64,000 nucleotides of DNA, from contig NZ_WVUD01000001.1 of NCBI RefSeq assembly GCF_009856865.1, forward strand, positions 124,001 to 188,000, in the 5' to 3' direction. Both the position numbers and the translations under genes were made by a program. The notes below the pieces were generated by a model, which made no database searches, was not told the DNA's origin, and worked only from the letters and a program-made list of their open reading frames with translations. This document shows, in pieces, positions 1 to 9,894 of the stretch. Numbering within the stretch: position 1 is the stretch's first letter; each line of letters begins with the position of its first letter. Origin of the DNA: Solidesulfovibrio aerotolerans. Lineage in GTDB: Bacteria > Desulfobacterota > Desulfovibrionia > Desulfovibrionales > Desulfovibrionaceae.

Positions 1-38
1 AGGCTGGCCGGGCGATCCAGAGCAAAGGATGGACGCTG

Positions 39-641
39 ATGTCGCGCTGCGTTTTCTATCTTGTGCGCCACGCCCCGACCCTGTGGAACCTGGAGCGGCG
101 CATTCAAGGCCAATGGGACAGCGAACTGGCCCCGGCCGGTCTGGCCGCGTGCGAAATCCTGGCCCCGCAGCTCGCCGGGCTGGCCCTGTCCCGCATTCTG
201 GCCAGCGATCTCGGCCGGGCCAAGTCCACGGCCGGCATCCTAAATCGCGTCCTGCGCCTGCCGGTGACCCTGGACCGGCGGCTTCGCGAGCAGCATTTCG
301 GCGAATGGACCGGCAAATACTGGCGCGACATCCCGGCCGCCGACATTGCCGCCGCCGAGGCGGCCGGCTGGCATTTCCAGCCCCACGGTGGCGAATCCCG
401 GGCCGATGTGCGCTCCCGGGCCGAACACGCCCTCATTGACGCCGCCCGGGCCAATGCCGGGCGCAACGTGCTGGTGGTCACGCATCAGGGCGTGGTCAAG
501 GCCGTGGTCTACCATCTGCTCGGCCGGGCCTATCTGCCGGACGAACCGCCGGCCTTTGACCGCCGCCTCATCCAGCAGGTGGTGTGCCAGGGCGGTGTCC
601 TGACCCTTGGCCAGCTCGACATCGATCCGGCCGCATTGTGA
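39..641 (+). CDS. Histidine phosphatase family protein
   Basis: A 200-residue member of the phosphoglycerate mutase-like histidine phosphatase superfamily, which removes phosphate from small molecules through a phospho-histidine. The signature LVRHAPT places the nucleophile at His11, with Arg10 beside it; a GES turn lies near residue 119 and the second catalytic histidine is H149 in VVTHQG. The usual RHG is RHA here. Substrate cannot be read from sequence; alpha-ribazole phosphatase (CobC) is possible because corrin genes occur 23 kb away, but the neighbours are sugar-related. Its TGA overlaps the GTG of the next gene by 4 bp, so the two are translationally coupled. Confidence 0.85.
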   Translation: MSRCVFYLVRHAPTLWNLERRIQGQWDSELAPAGLAACEILAPQLAGLALSRILASDLGRAKSTAGILNRVLRLPVTLDRRLREQHFGEWTGKYWRDIPAADIAAAEAAGWHFQPHGGESRADVRSRAEHALIDAARANAGRNVLVVTHQGVVKAVVYHLLGRAYLPDEPPAFDRRLIQQVVCQGGVLTLGQLDIDPAAL

Positions 642-1837
642 GAATCGCCCTCTACTGCCAGCATGTGCTGGGCATGGGGCATCTGTTTCGCACCCTGGAA
701 ATCCTGGCCGCCCTGGACGGGCATAAGCGGCTGCTCATCCTTGGCGGCCCGGACACGCCGGCCGCGCTTCCGGCCGGGGTCCGTTTGCTGCGCCTGCCCC
801 CCCTGGCCATGGACGCCGACTTTCGGGCCTTGACCCTGGCCGGGCCGGCCCTGGAAACGGCCAAGGCCACGCGGCGGGGGCGGCTTCTCGAGGCGTTGGC
901 CGCCTTTTCCCCGGACGTTTTTTTCGTCGAACTCTATCCCTTTGGCCGTAAGGCCTTTGAATTCGAGCTGATCCCGGCCCTGACCGCTGTACGCGAAGGG
1001 CGGTTCGGACCGTGCCGCGCCGTGTGCGGCGTGCGCGACATTCTGGTCGAAAAAACCGATCAATCCGCCTACGAGGCCCGGGTGCTGGAGCGGCTGGCCC
1101 GGTATTTCGACGCTGTGTGCGTCCATGCCGACCCGGGGCTGTTTCCGCTCTCGGCCACCTTTGCCCGGGCCGGCGACATTGCCGTGCCGGTGGTGCATAC
1201 CGGGTATGTGGCCCCGCCGGCCATCCGCTCCCGGTCGGTTGCGGCGGTGCGCCGGGCGCTTGGTGTGGCGGCCGGGCAGGAACTGCTGGTGGCTTCGGCC
1301 GGCGGCGGCAAGGTGGGCTGGGAAGTGTTGGCCGCGACCCTGGCCGCCTGCCAGGAGCAGCCACGGCTGTCTGCGGCGGCGGTGCGGGTTTTTTCCGGGC
1401 CGTTTTGCGACGAGGGGGCTTTTGCCGGTCTGGCTGCGGCGGCCGGCAGGCTGCCGGACGCCCGGGTGGCCCGGTTCACCGACGGCTTTGCCGACATTCT
1501 GGCTGCGGCCGATCTGTCGGTGAGTCTGGCCGGCTACAACACGGTGATGGGTATTTTGGCCGCCGGCTGCCGGGGGCTGGTCGCGCCGTTTGACCAGAAC
1601 CGGGAGCAGCGGCTGCGGGCCACGCGCTTGGCCGAATTGGGGCTTTTGGGCGTCCTTGGGCCGCCCGATCTGGCCCCGGCGGTCCTGGCCGGGCGCATGG
1701 TTGCGGCACTTGGCGGACCGCCGCCGCCTGCGGGGGGTATCGATCTGGACGGAGCCCGGGGGACGGCCCGGTTTCTGGAAACCCTGGCGGCCGGCACCGG
1801 GGCCGGTCTAGCGTCTGAGAAAAAGCGCATCCCCTGA
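638..1837 (+). CDS. MurG-like glycosyltransferase (COG4671-type)
   Basis: A 399-residue protein with the two-lobe look of GT-B glycosyltransferases: an N-terminal MGHLFRTLEI loop (MurG-type GH turn) and a C-terminal LAGYNTVMGILAAGC segment, which in MurG/UDP-glycosyltransferases binds the nucleotide sugar. I chose the GTG at 638 because it overlaps the upstream stop (GTGA) and begins directly with the first beta strand VRIALYC; an upstream ATG at 584 would lie inside the phosphatase gene. The 3' end overlaps the convergent methyltransferase gene by 30 bp. Acceptor and donor are unknown; with the flanking phosphatase and FkbM methyltransferase it suggests surface glycan or glycolipid modification. 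Confidence 0.8.
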   Translation: MRIALYCQHVLGMGHLFRTLEILAALDGHKRLLILGGPDTPAALPAGVRLLRLPPLAMDADFRALTLAGPALETAKATRRGRLLEALAAFSPDVFFVELYPFGRKAFEFELIPALTAVREGRFGPCRAVCGVRDILVEKTDQSAYEARVLERLARYFDAVCVHADPGLFPLSATFARAGDIAVPVVHTGYVAPPAIRSRSVAAVRRALGVAAGQELLVASAGGGKVGWEVLAATLAACQEQPRLSAAAVRVFSGPFCDEGAFAGLAAAAGRLPDARVARFTDGFADILAAADLSVSLAGYNTVMGILAAGCRGLVAPFDQNREQRLRATRLAELGLLGVLGPPDLAPAVLAGRMVAALGGPPPPAGGIDLDGARGTARFLETLAAGTGAGLASEKKRIP

Positions 1838-2443
1838 GGCGATACGTCCGGCTGCGTCCCGGAAAAAATCATACACCCCGACCAGCTCCAGCCCGAAACC
1901 TTCCAGATAGGCCGCAAGTTCCGGCAACAGGGCCTGTCCGGCGTAAAGCGGATAGAGCGCCGTCTCGGCCACCACCACCCGCACCCCGGACAGCAGGCCG
2001 GCCGCGCCGCGAAGGGCCGGCAACTCGTAGCCCTGCAAATCCAGCTTGATGACATCGGCCCGGTCCAAGACCGCGTCCAGGCGCACCACCGGCACGTCCA
2101 CGGTTTCGGTCACGGCGAGTTCCTGATCGGCGTACTTGTCCTGGATGCCCGACGGCGCATAGAGCGACGACAGGGTGGGGCGCGACATGACGGTCAGCGG
2201 CAAAACGGCGGCCGTCTCGCCCAGGGCCTGGGGATACACCGTCACCCGGGCGTCATCGGTAAAGCGTTTGCCCAGCTTGCGGGCCAGTTCGGGCTGGGGC
2301 TCGAAGGCATGGAGCCGGGCCCTCGGCAGGGCCGTTAACAGCCGGGCGGCCACCCGGCCCTTGTTGGCCCCGCCGTCCACCACCACCGGCGCAGCCGGCA
2401 GCCGGGTGGCCACAAGACGCGTGATCCAGGCTTCGGTGCTCAT
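1808..2443 (-). CDS. FkbM family SAM-dependent methyltransferase
   Basis: 211 residues with the FkbM methyltransferase pattern: SAM-binding motif I VVDGGANKGRVAARLL at about residues 20-35, motif II acidic HAFEPQPE near 48, and the family-typical IKLDLQGYELPALRG near 135. FkbM enzymes usually O-methylate sugars or secondary metabolites. Its ATG overlaps the stop of the upstream REC-PAS-kinase gene (ATGA, 2440-2443), so it is co-translated with that sensor protein, while its 3' end runs 30 bp into the convergent glycosyltransferase gene. Substrate unknown. Confidence 0.85.
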   Translation of the reverse strand: MSTEAWITRLVATRLPAAPVVVDGGANKGRVAARLLTALPRARLHAFEPQPELARKLGKRFTDDARVTVYPQALGETAAVLPLTVMSRPTLSSLYAPSGIQDKYADQELAVTETVDVPVVRLDAVLDRADVIKLDLQGYELPALRGAAGLLSGVRVVVAETALYPLYAGQALLPELAAYLEGFGLELVGVYDFFRDAAGRIASGDALFLRR

Positions 2444-3978
2444 GGCCGGCCCGCTCCGGAGTCACCAATGGTGCCCGGGCGGTCGGGCCGGGCGTTGGCC
2501 GCGTCGTCCTCGGCCGCCTCGTCGTCCTCGTTATCCTCTGGCGGCTCGGACAGCGGATCGATGGGCAATTGCACGGTGAAGACCGCTTCGCCGCCGTGTT
2601 GGGAAAAGGTTAAGGAGCCGCCCATGTTTTTGACCACGCGGTAGGCCAGCGGCAGGCCCAGGCGCTCATCGCCTTCCTCGAAGGGCAAAAAGAGCAGTTC
2701 CGGATCGATGACGGCGCGTCCCGGGACAAAGTCCACATCCAGGTGGGCGTAGCGGGAGTGGCGCGAGGTGGCCAGTCGGATGTCGCCGCCGGGAGAAACC
2801 CGGCTGACGGCAAACCGTACCAGCGAGGCCACCACCTGGGTGAGCAGATCCGGGTCGAGGCGCAGTTCCGGCAGGCTGGCGGCCAGTTCGCTGCGGGGGG
2901 TGACAGCCCGGGCGGCAAACTCCGGGGCCAGGAAATCCAGGGCGGCGATGACGATGGCCCGCAGGGAACACAGGCGCGGCCGCAGGTCCACGGGGTGGAG
3001 GTAATTGCTGATCTTGTCGAGAATGTCTTCCAGCCTCCGGGCCTCGGCCAGGATGATGGCGGCCTCGCGATTTTCGGGCATGCGGGCTTGCAGACGATGG
3101 GCGAAGCCGGCAATGGCAAACAGCGGATTTCTGATTTCATGGGCCACCTCGGCCGAGATGGCCCCGAGAGTCTTGAGCTTTTCCTCCTGGACCACAAACC
3201 GTTCAAGCTCCACCCGGTCGGTGATGTCGACCAGGATGCCCTCGATGGCGGCTGCTTGTCCGTCGCGCTCACTGTGGGCCGAGGGGATGGCCCGGAGCAG
3301 GGCGTGGATGGTTGCGCCGTTTTTGTGCACAAACCGGCACTCCTCGGTATGGGCTTTGCCCAGGGGGGACAGGCTGCGGCGCAGGCAGGCGACAATACGG
3401 TCGCGGTCTTCGGGATGCATGCGGGCCGTGAAAAACCCGGGGGTGTCCAGGGCCTCGGTCCGGGTAAAGCCGAGCAGGGAGCGGCAGAATTTGTTGATAA
3501 AGGCCAGTTCCAGGTCGTCGCCAAGGACAAAGACCAAAAGCGGCAGATTTTGCACGAGGTTGAAATAGCGGTTTTGGGCCAAGCGCACGGCCCGGGACAG
3601 TTGTTCGCGTTCCAGGACCGCGTCCAGGGCATGGCCGAGCAGATCAAAGCTGATGATGGGTTTTTGCAGATAGTCTGCCGCACCCAGGCGAAAGGCCTGG
3701 ATCACGCCCTCGATGCCGTCCTGGCCGGAGATGACGATGACCGGCGGCGGGCCGGCTTGCTGGGACAGGGCCTTTAAGACCCCGAACCCGTCAAGGGCGG
3801 GCAGACGCAGATCGAGCAGCACGACATCGGGGCGCTGGGCCGCAACAATCTCGAGTGCCCGGAGGCCGTCGGCCGCTTCGAGCACGCCGTAGCCGGTCAG
3901 GGCAAGCCAGACACAGACGGACTGGCGGACATCCGCGTCGTCTTCGACCACCAGGATTTTGGCGTTTTTGTCGGGCAT
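2440..3978 (-). CDS. Hybrid response regulator-PAS-histidine kinase with degenerate ATPase domain
   Basis: 512 residues from the ATG at 3978, which has AGGAGG six bases upstream (3985-3990) and starts right before the receiver domain. Domains in order: REC (1-115; acidic D13/D14, phosphoacceptor D56, K106), PAS (about 140-255), dimerisation/phosphoacceptor helix with H280 in EVAHEIRNPL, and a C-terminal HATPase-like region (375-475). The last is eroded: the N-box has F389 where Asn is expected (SLVRFAVSRV) and no DxGxG G1 box is visible, although GLPLAYRVVKNMGG resembles the G2 region. It may act as a scaffold or phosphotransfer protein and not as an active kinase. Coupled to the FkbM gene by a 4-bp overlap. 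Confidence 0.85.
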   Translation of the reverse strand: MPDKNAKILVVEDDADVRQSVCVWLALTGYGVLEAADGLRALEIVAAQRPDVVLLDLRLPALDGFGVLKALSQQAGPPPVIVISGQDGIEGVIQAFRLGAADYLQKPIISFDLLGHALDAVLEREQLSRAVRLAQNRYFNLVQNLPLLVFVLGDDLELAFINKFCRSLLGFTRTEALDTPGFFTARMHPEDRDRIVACLRRSLSPLGKAHTEECRFVHKNGATIHALLRAIPSAHSERDGQAAAIEGILVDITDRVELERFVVQEEKLKTLGAISAEVAHEIRNPLFAIAGFAHRLQARMPENREAAIILAEARRLEDILDKISNYLHPVDLRPRLCSLRAIVIAALDFLAPEFAARAVTPRSELAASLPELRLDPDLLTQVVASLVRFAVSRVSPGGDIRLATSRHSRYAHLDVDFVPGRAVIDPELLFLPFEEGDERLGLPLAYRVVKNMGGSLTFSQHGGEAVFTVQLPIDPLSEPPEDNEDDEAAEDDAANARPDRPGTIGDSGAGRP

Positions 3979-4245
3979 GGCAGGCCTCCTGTGCACTGGT
4001 CCTCTGGTCAAGGATACGTCGTATTGCGAAAAACCGCCAGCCGGCGGGGGCTTGCGAGGACATTGCCGGCAGCGTGTTTTTAGTGTTGCAAAAATGTGAA
4101 CTTTGAATTAGTCCGAAAAGCGTCAGGTCGATCCGGGCGGAAAGCCGGGCCTTGGAGAGGGCTGCGGCTGACCTTGTCCGACCGGGATGGGCATGACGAC
4201 GGCAACGGCAAGTTCGACAAAAACGTCATCAGAGGGGGGGAACCC

Positions 4246-5821
<1,576 letters not shown>

Positions 5822-5859
5822 TATGTGGCGCGGTGTCCCCGCGCGCAGCAAACGCTCAG

Positions 5860-5899
5860 AACAACCGGGAAGGGGGGAAGCCTCCTTCCCGGTTGTTTA
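5860..5899 (+). terminator. Rho-independent terminator after glnB
   Basis: A perfect 14-bp stem (5860-5873 with 5884-5897) around a 10-nt purine-rich loop, ending in GTTGTTT. It closes the amtB-glnB transcript 38 bp after the PII stop and ends 22 bp before the glnD start, so glnD needs either readthrough or a promoter within this short gap. Confidence 0.8.
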
Positions 5900-5919
5900 A
5901 TTGTCCGGGAGTACGCCCC

Positions 5920-8571
5920 ATGCAGTCCGTTAGCGACAGGCCGCCAAGCGCTGCCATGCTGGTCGAGGGCAAGGCCCTGTGCGACGCCGCCCTGGCCGCC
6001 GGGCAGGTGGACGTGGCCTATGTGGCCGCCCTGGCCGACGTCTACGACCGGTATTTCCGGGAACGGCTGGCCGAATATCAGGCTGAGACAGGCAACCCGG
6101 CCGATTTCGCCCTGGCCGCAGTTGGCGGCTACGGCCGCCGGGAATTGTGCCCGGCCTCGGACATCGATGTGCTGGTGCTCTACGGCGAAACAGCGCCGCA
6201 GACGGCCCCGGAACTGGCCCGGTTCCTTTTTTTCCCCTTGTGGGATCTGGGCGTGGAACTCGGCCATGGCGTGCGCACCGTCGGCCAATGCCTCGATCTG
6301 GCCGGCCAAGACCCCAAGGTGCTGGCTTCCCTGATTGATCTGCGCTTTCTGGCCGGCGATGCAGCGGTGACGCAACTCCTGGCCGAGCGGCTTGCCCGCG
6401 AGGTCTTCCCGGTCCACGCTGCCGGCTTGGCCGACTGGCTGGCCACGGGCAACGCGGCCCGGGGCCGCTCCTACGGCGATGCCGGCGGCATGCTCGAACC
6501 CAATCTGAAAAACGGCCTGGGCGGACTTCGCGACTGGCAGCAGGTCCGATGGCTGCTGCGCCTGGACCCGTGCGGCGACGAGGATTGCCGGGTGCTGGCC
6601 GACGATCTGGCGGCGCTTGACGCTGACGCCCGGTTCGTGCTCACGGCCCGGATGCATCTGCACCGCTTTTGCGGTCGCAAAAACGACAAATTGTATTTTG
6701 AATTTCAGGAGCGCGTGGCCGAGGCCATGGGGTTTGGCCCCAAGGGCGACCGGGCGGGCGTGGAACGCTTTTTGGCCCAGTTGCTGCGGCGCATGGCCGA
6801 TATCAAGGCCCTGCGCCTGTCGGTCTGGCCGCTGCTGGCCGGCGGGGTGGGGGCCATCGATCTGGCCGCCCCGGCCAAGCTCCTCGCCCCGGGTATCGAA
6901 GAAGCGCCCGAGGGCCTGCGTTTTGCGGCGCACGTCTCGGATACGGCCGCCAGGGAACTGATTTTCCCGCTGTTTGCGGCCTGCGCCACAACCGGCCGGC
7001 CGCCCTCCCACGACACCCTGCGCCGGCTGCGGGCCATGGCACCGGAACTTGGCCGGCTGGCCGGGGTGTCGCCGCGTACCGGACGTCTCATCTATGACAG
7101 CCTGGGAGAGATCATGGCCGCCGACGTGTCCGGCGTGGCCATGGACGCGGTCATGGCCACCGGCATCCTGCGGGCCGTGCTGCCGGAATTCGCCCGGGTC
7201 GAGGATTTGGTGGCCTATGATGTCTACCACGTCCATCCCGTGGGCCGGCACAGCCTGGAGGCGGTGCGCCTTTTAACCGAAATCCGTGTTGGCGGCCCGG
7301 ACCGGGCCAGGGATCTGCTCGCCGGTCTGGCCCGGCCGGAACTGCTCTACTGGGGGCTGTTGCTCCACGATGTGGGCAAGGGGCTGGGGGGCGGGCACGC
7401 CGAAAAAGGGGCGCAACTGGCCGAGGACATGCTGGCCCGGCTCTCGGCCCCGGCTGAAGCCCGCCATGCCATTGCCGCCTTGGTGCGCGAGCATCTTATC
7501 CTGCCGGAAACCGCCACCGGCCGCGATCTGGCCGACCGGGACATCGTGGCCCGGGCGGCGGGCCGCATCGCCACCGTGGAAACCCTCGACATGCTGGTCC
7601 TTATTGCCCGCTGCGACGGGTTGGCCACCGGTCCCCAGGCCTGGACGGGCTGGAAGGAAAGCCTGGTCTACGATCTGGCCGCCAAGGTGCGCGCTGCCAT
7701 CGAGCAGGGGCGGCTTTTCGACGCCGGGGATGCCCGGGTCATGCTGGCCACCCGCGACCGGCTGCGGGAAATGGCCCGGGACCGCTTTACCCCCGAGGCC
7801 CTGGAGCAGATGCTGTTGGCCATGCCGCCGCGCTATCTGGTCAGCCAGCCGGTGGAGGCGATTCTCGGCCATCTCGATCTGCTGGCCGAGCTTGACGCCA
7901 CCGTCGCCGAGGACCGGCGCATGCGGCCGGTTGAGCGGGCCGGGCGGGATGTGGCCGCGTTGACCCAACAGCCCCTGCCGAGCGGCGAGGGCTTTGCCGT
8001 CACCGTGGCGGCCCGGCGGGTGCGCGAACTGTTTCCCACCGTCACCGGCGTCCTGGCCCTGCACGACCTCTCCATCCATGACGCCGATATCTTTCAATGG
8101 GAGGATGGTGTGAGCATCCTGGCCCTTCGCACCGGCAATCCGCCGGATGTGCTGTATAGCGACGAGGTTTTTGCCCGGGTCGCCCGGGCCGTGCGCTACG
8201 CCCTCTCGGGCAAGCTTTTTCTGGCCTACCGGCTGGCCCAGAAGCGTGCTTCGTTTGCATCGGCCACGGTTCCGGCCGGTCCCAAATCGCCGCCTACGGT
8301 TGCCCTCAATAATAAGGCGTCCGATCTCTACACGATTATCGACATCTCCTGCGACGACCGGGTGGGGCTTTTATACGACATCGCGCGAACCCTGGCCGAA
8401 CTGCATCTGGAGACGCATCTGGCCAAGGTCATGACCCCGGCCGGCCGGGTGCGCGACGTGTTTTACGTGCGTGGTCTTAACGGGCGGCGCATTGAAGACC
8501 AGGAGCAGGCCGACGAGATCAAGGCGGCCTTGCTGCACCGCCTGGCCGAGCCCTTGTGCGCCACGGGCTAG
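5920..8571 (+). CDS. glnD: [Protein-PII] uridylyltransferase/uridylyl-removing enzyme
   Basis: 883-residue GlnD. In order: nucleotidyltransferase domain with GGYGRRELCPASDIDVL (about residues 69-86; the GxGRxE and SDxD metal ligands), helical GlnD domain, HD phosphohydrolase domain with LLHDVGKGL (about 485), and tandem ACT domains at the C terminus, the last beginning at LYTIIDISCDDRVGLLYDIA. The transferase adds UMP to PII Tyr51 at low glutamine and the HD domain removes it. Start set at the ATG at 5920, preceded by GGGAG; the earlier ATG at 5833 would translate through the terminator hairpin. Position directly after amtB-glnB groups the nitrogen sensing relay in one locus. Confidence 0.95.
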   Translation: MQSVSDRPPSAAMLVEGKALCDAALAAGQVDVAYVAALADVYDRYFRERLAEYQAETGNPADFALAAVGGYGRRELCPASDIDVLVLYGETAPQTAPELARFLFFPLWDLGVELGHGVRTVGQCLDLAGQDPKVLASLIDLRFLAGDAAVTQLLAERLAREVFPVHAAGLADWLATGNAARGRSYGDAGGMLEPNLKNGLGGLRDWQQVRWLLRLDPCGDEDCRVLADDLAALDADARFVLTARMHLHRFCGRKNDKLYFEFQERVAEAMGFGPKGDRAGVERFLAQLLRRMADIKALRLSVWPLLAGGVGAIDLAAPAKLLAPGIEEAPEGLRFAAHVSDTAARELIFPLFAACATTGRPPSHDTLRRLRAMAPELGRLAGVSPRTGRLIYDSLGEIMAADVSGVAMDAVMATGILRAVLPEFARVEDLVAYDVYHVHPVGRHSLEAVRLLTEIRVGGPDRARDLLAGLARPELLYWGLLLHDVGKGLGGGHAEKGAQLAEDMLARLSAPAEARHAIAALVREHLILPETATGRDLADRDIVARAAGRIATVETLDMLVLIARCDGLATGPQAWTGWKESLVYDLAAKVRAAIEQGRLFDAGDARVMLATRDRLREMARDRFTPEALEQMLLAMPPRYLVSQPVEAILGHLDLLAELDATVAEDRRMRPVERAGRDVAALTQQPLPSGEGFAVTVAARRVRELFPTVTGVLALHDLSIHDADIFQWEDGVSILALRTGNPPDVLYSDEVFARVARAVRYALSGKLFLAYRLAQKRASFASATVPAGPKSPPTVALNNKASDLYTIIDISCDDRVGLLYDIARTLAELHLETHLAKVMTPAGRVRDVFYVRGLNGRRIEDQEQADEIKAALLHRLAEPLCATG

Positions 8572-8628
8572 TTTCCGCAAATGGGCCGCAATCTTCTGTT
8601 TTTAACCGACGCGTCGTGGTGGCGGTGC

Positions 8629-8657
8629 TTGACGCGCCGCGTCGAAGCGGCAATAAA
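8629..8657 (+). promoter_or_regulatory. Putative sigma70 promoter of the peroxiredoxin gene
   Basis: TTGACG (8629-8634) and AATAAA (8652-8657) are separated by exactly 17 bp. The -35 matches 5 of 6 consensus positions and the -10 matches 4 of 6. It lies 54 bp upstream of the peroxiredoxin start. Confidence 0.5.
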
Positions 8658-8673
8658 AGGGTTGTGAGAGCCG

Positions 8674-8696
8674 GGCTGCGGCAGTGTGCCGCAGCC
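8674..8696 (+). promoter_or_regulatory. Hairpin immediately upstream of the peroxiredoxin ribosome binding site
   Basis: A perfect 10-bp inverted repeat (8674-8683 with 8687-8696) around GTG. It ends three bases before the AAGGAG Shine-Dalgarno at 8700-8705. There is no T-run, so it is more likely a 5'-leader stability or translational element than a terminator. Confidence 0.45.
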
Positions 8697-8710
8697 GACA
8701 AGGAGCCTGC

Positions 8711-9361
8711 ATGACCGACCACGCTTGCGTTAGCGTTCCGCGCATCGGCGATCCGGCCCCGGATTTTGAGGCCGAAACCACCCACGGCATCCTGCGGTTG
8801 GAAGACTTCCGGGGAAGCTGGCTGGTGCTTTTTTCCCATCCGGCGGATTTTACGCCGGTCTGCGCCTCGGAACTGGTGGCCTTTGCCGGGGTGCGCGAGA
8901 CGCTGCGGGCCATGCACTGTGAGTTGCTCGGCCTTTCGGTCGATTCCATCTTCTCGCACATCGCCTGGGTGCGCTCGCTTCGGGAGAAATTCGATGTTGC
9001 CATCGATTTTCCCCTTATCGCCGACACCACCGGCGAGATGGCCAGACGCTACGGCATGACCATGCCGGCCGAATCGCCCACCGAGCCTGCCCGAATGGTT
9101 TTTGTCATCGACGACCGGCAGTTTGTCCGGGCGTTTATGGCCTATCCCATGACCACGGGACGCAACGTTGCGGAAATCGTGCGCCTTGTCGCGGCGCTTC
9201 AGGCCACCGACGCCCATGGCGTGGCCACCCCCGCCGGCTGGAAACCCGGTGACGGCGTGCTGGCGCCGCCGCCGCGAACCCAGGCCATGGCCGAAGAACA
9301 GGCCCAGGCCGCCGGTCCGAACTGCCCGGATTGGTATTTTTGCAAAAGAGAGCTGTCATGA
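8711..9361 (+). CDS. Peroxiredoxin (Prx6/1-Cys-type family)
   Basis: 216 residues. The peroxidatic cysteine is C51 in SHPADFTPVCASELVAFA, and the C-terminal extension ends in NCPDWYFCKREL, resembling the CxDWWFC tail of long Prx6-subfamily peroxiredoxins of anaerobes and archaea, which reduce H2O2 and alkyl hydroperoxides. Start at 8711 has AAGGAG seven bases upstream; the earlier ATG at 8684 lies in the leader hairpin. Its TGA overlaps the ATG of the next gene (ATGA), coupling oxidant defence to a winged-helix-like protein. The electron donor is not encoded nearby. Confidence 0.9.
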   Translation: MTDHACVSVPRIGDPAPDFEAETTHGILRLEDFRGSWLVLFSHPADFTPVCASELVAFAGVRETLRAMHCELLGLSVDSIFSHIAWVRSLREKFDVAIDFPLIADTTGEMARRYGMTMPAESPTEPARMVFVIDDRQFVRAFMAYPMTTGRNVAEIVRLVAALQATDAHGVATPAGWKPGDGVLAPPPRTQAMAEEQAQAAGPNCPDWYFCKRELS

Positions 9362-9612
9362 CTGCCGACATGTACGACGCCGCCGAAGCCACCCCCCAGG
9401 TCAAGCCCGACGGATCGCTCACCCAGTCTGCCAAGGACATCCTGCGGGTCTGCGATCCGCCGGCCACCGAGGAAGACATCAGTCGGGCCGTGGTACGGCA
9501 TTTTTCCCAGGTCCAGCCCATGGTGCGCGATCTGGTCAACCTGGGCCTGCTGGAAGATTGCAACGGCCGTCTGGCCGTGACCGACTACGGCCGGGAAAAA
9601 CTGGCCCGCTAA
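9358..9612 (+). CDS. Small winged-helix-like hypothetical protein
   Basis: 84 residues, not recognised as a named family. After a polar N terminus the sequence reads ATEEDISRAVVRHFSQVQPMVRDLVNLGLLEDCNGRLAVTDYG in short helical stretches (broken here by me at residues about 33-80), which has the helix-helix-wing layout of winged-helix domains: a recognition-like helix VQPMVRDLVNLGLL followed by a short beta wing with a terminal YGREKLAR. No cysteines flank it other than the two in CDPP and DCNG. The ATG overlaps the peroxiredoxin stop by 4 bp, so the pair is co-translated. DNA binding is inferred, not shown. Confidence 0.65.
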   Translation: MTADMYDAAEATPQVKPDGSLTQSAKDILRVCDPPATEEDISRAVVRHFSQVQPMVRDLVNLGLLEDCNGRLAVTDYGREKLAR

Positions 9613-9650
9613 GTCGCCGCGCCCGCTGCTGGCCGGCCGCGTCTCAAGCG

Positions 9651-9802
9651 GGACCGATTCCGGGCGGGCGCGGCCTGCGTGCAGCCGGTTGGCTCCACCG
9701 CGCTCTTGAGCCGGACTGGTCCCGGGCGAACGTGTCCGGTTGCAGCCGGTTGTCGCCACCGCGTTCTTACGCAGGACCGGTCCCGGGGCGGGCGCGGCCC
9801 TT
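9651..9802 (+). repeat. Degenerate 61-62 bp tandem repeat, about 2.5 copies
   Basis: Unit starts at 9651 (GGACCGATTCCGGGCGGGCG), 9713 (GGACTGGTCCCGGGCGAACG) and 9774 (GGACCGGTCCCGGGGCGGGC). Each complete unit also contains a GTGCAGCCGGTTG/TTGCAGCCGGTTG core and a CCACCGCG(C/T)TCTT segment at the same offset. The repeat fills most of the 282-bp gap between the winged-helix-like gene and the cysteine-cluster gene and is not obviously coding. Confidence 0.7.
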
Positions 9803-9894
9803 TACGCCCGCCCCGGGCCGGACTATGGTGCGATGGGAGGCCGGCTGGCCAGGGGCATGTACCCCTGGTGGTTTCGGCGGCCCGGGAGGTCGCC

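Noticed and set aside
4012-4245. Possible sigma54 promoter for amtB
   Set aside because: TTGCA at 4086-4090 has GT, not GG, at the required distance; no GG-N10-GC pair was found.
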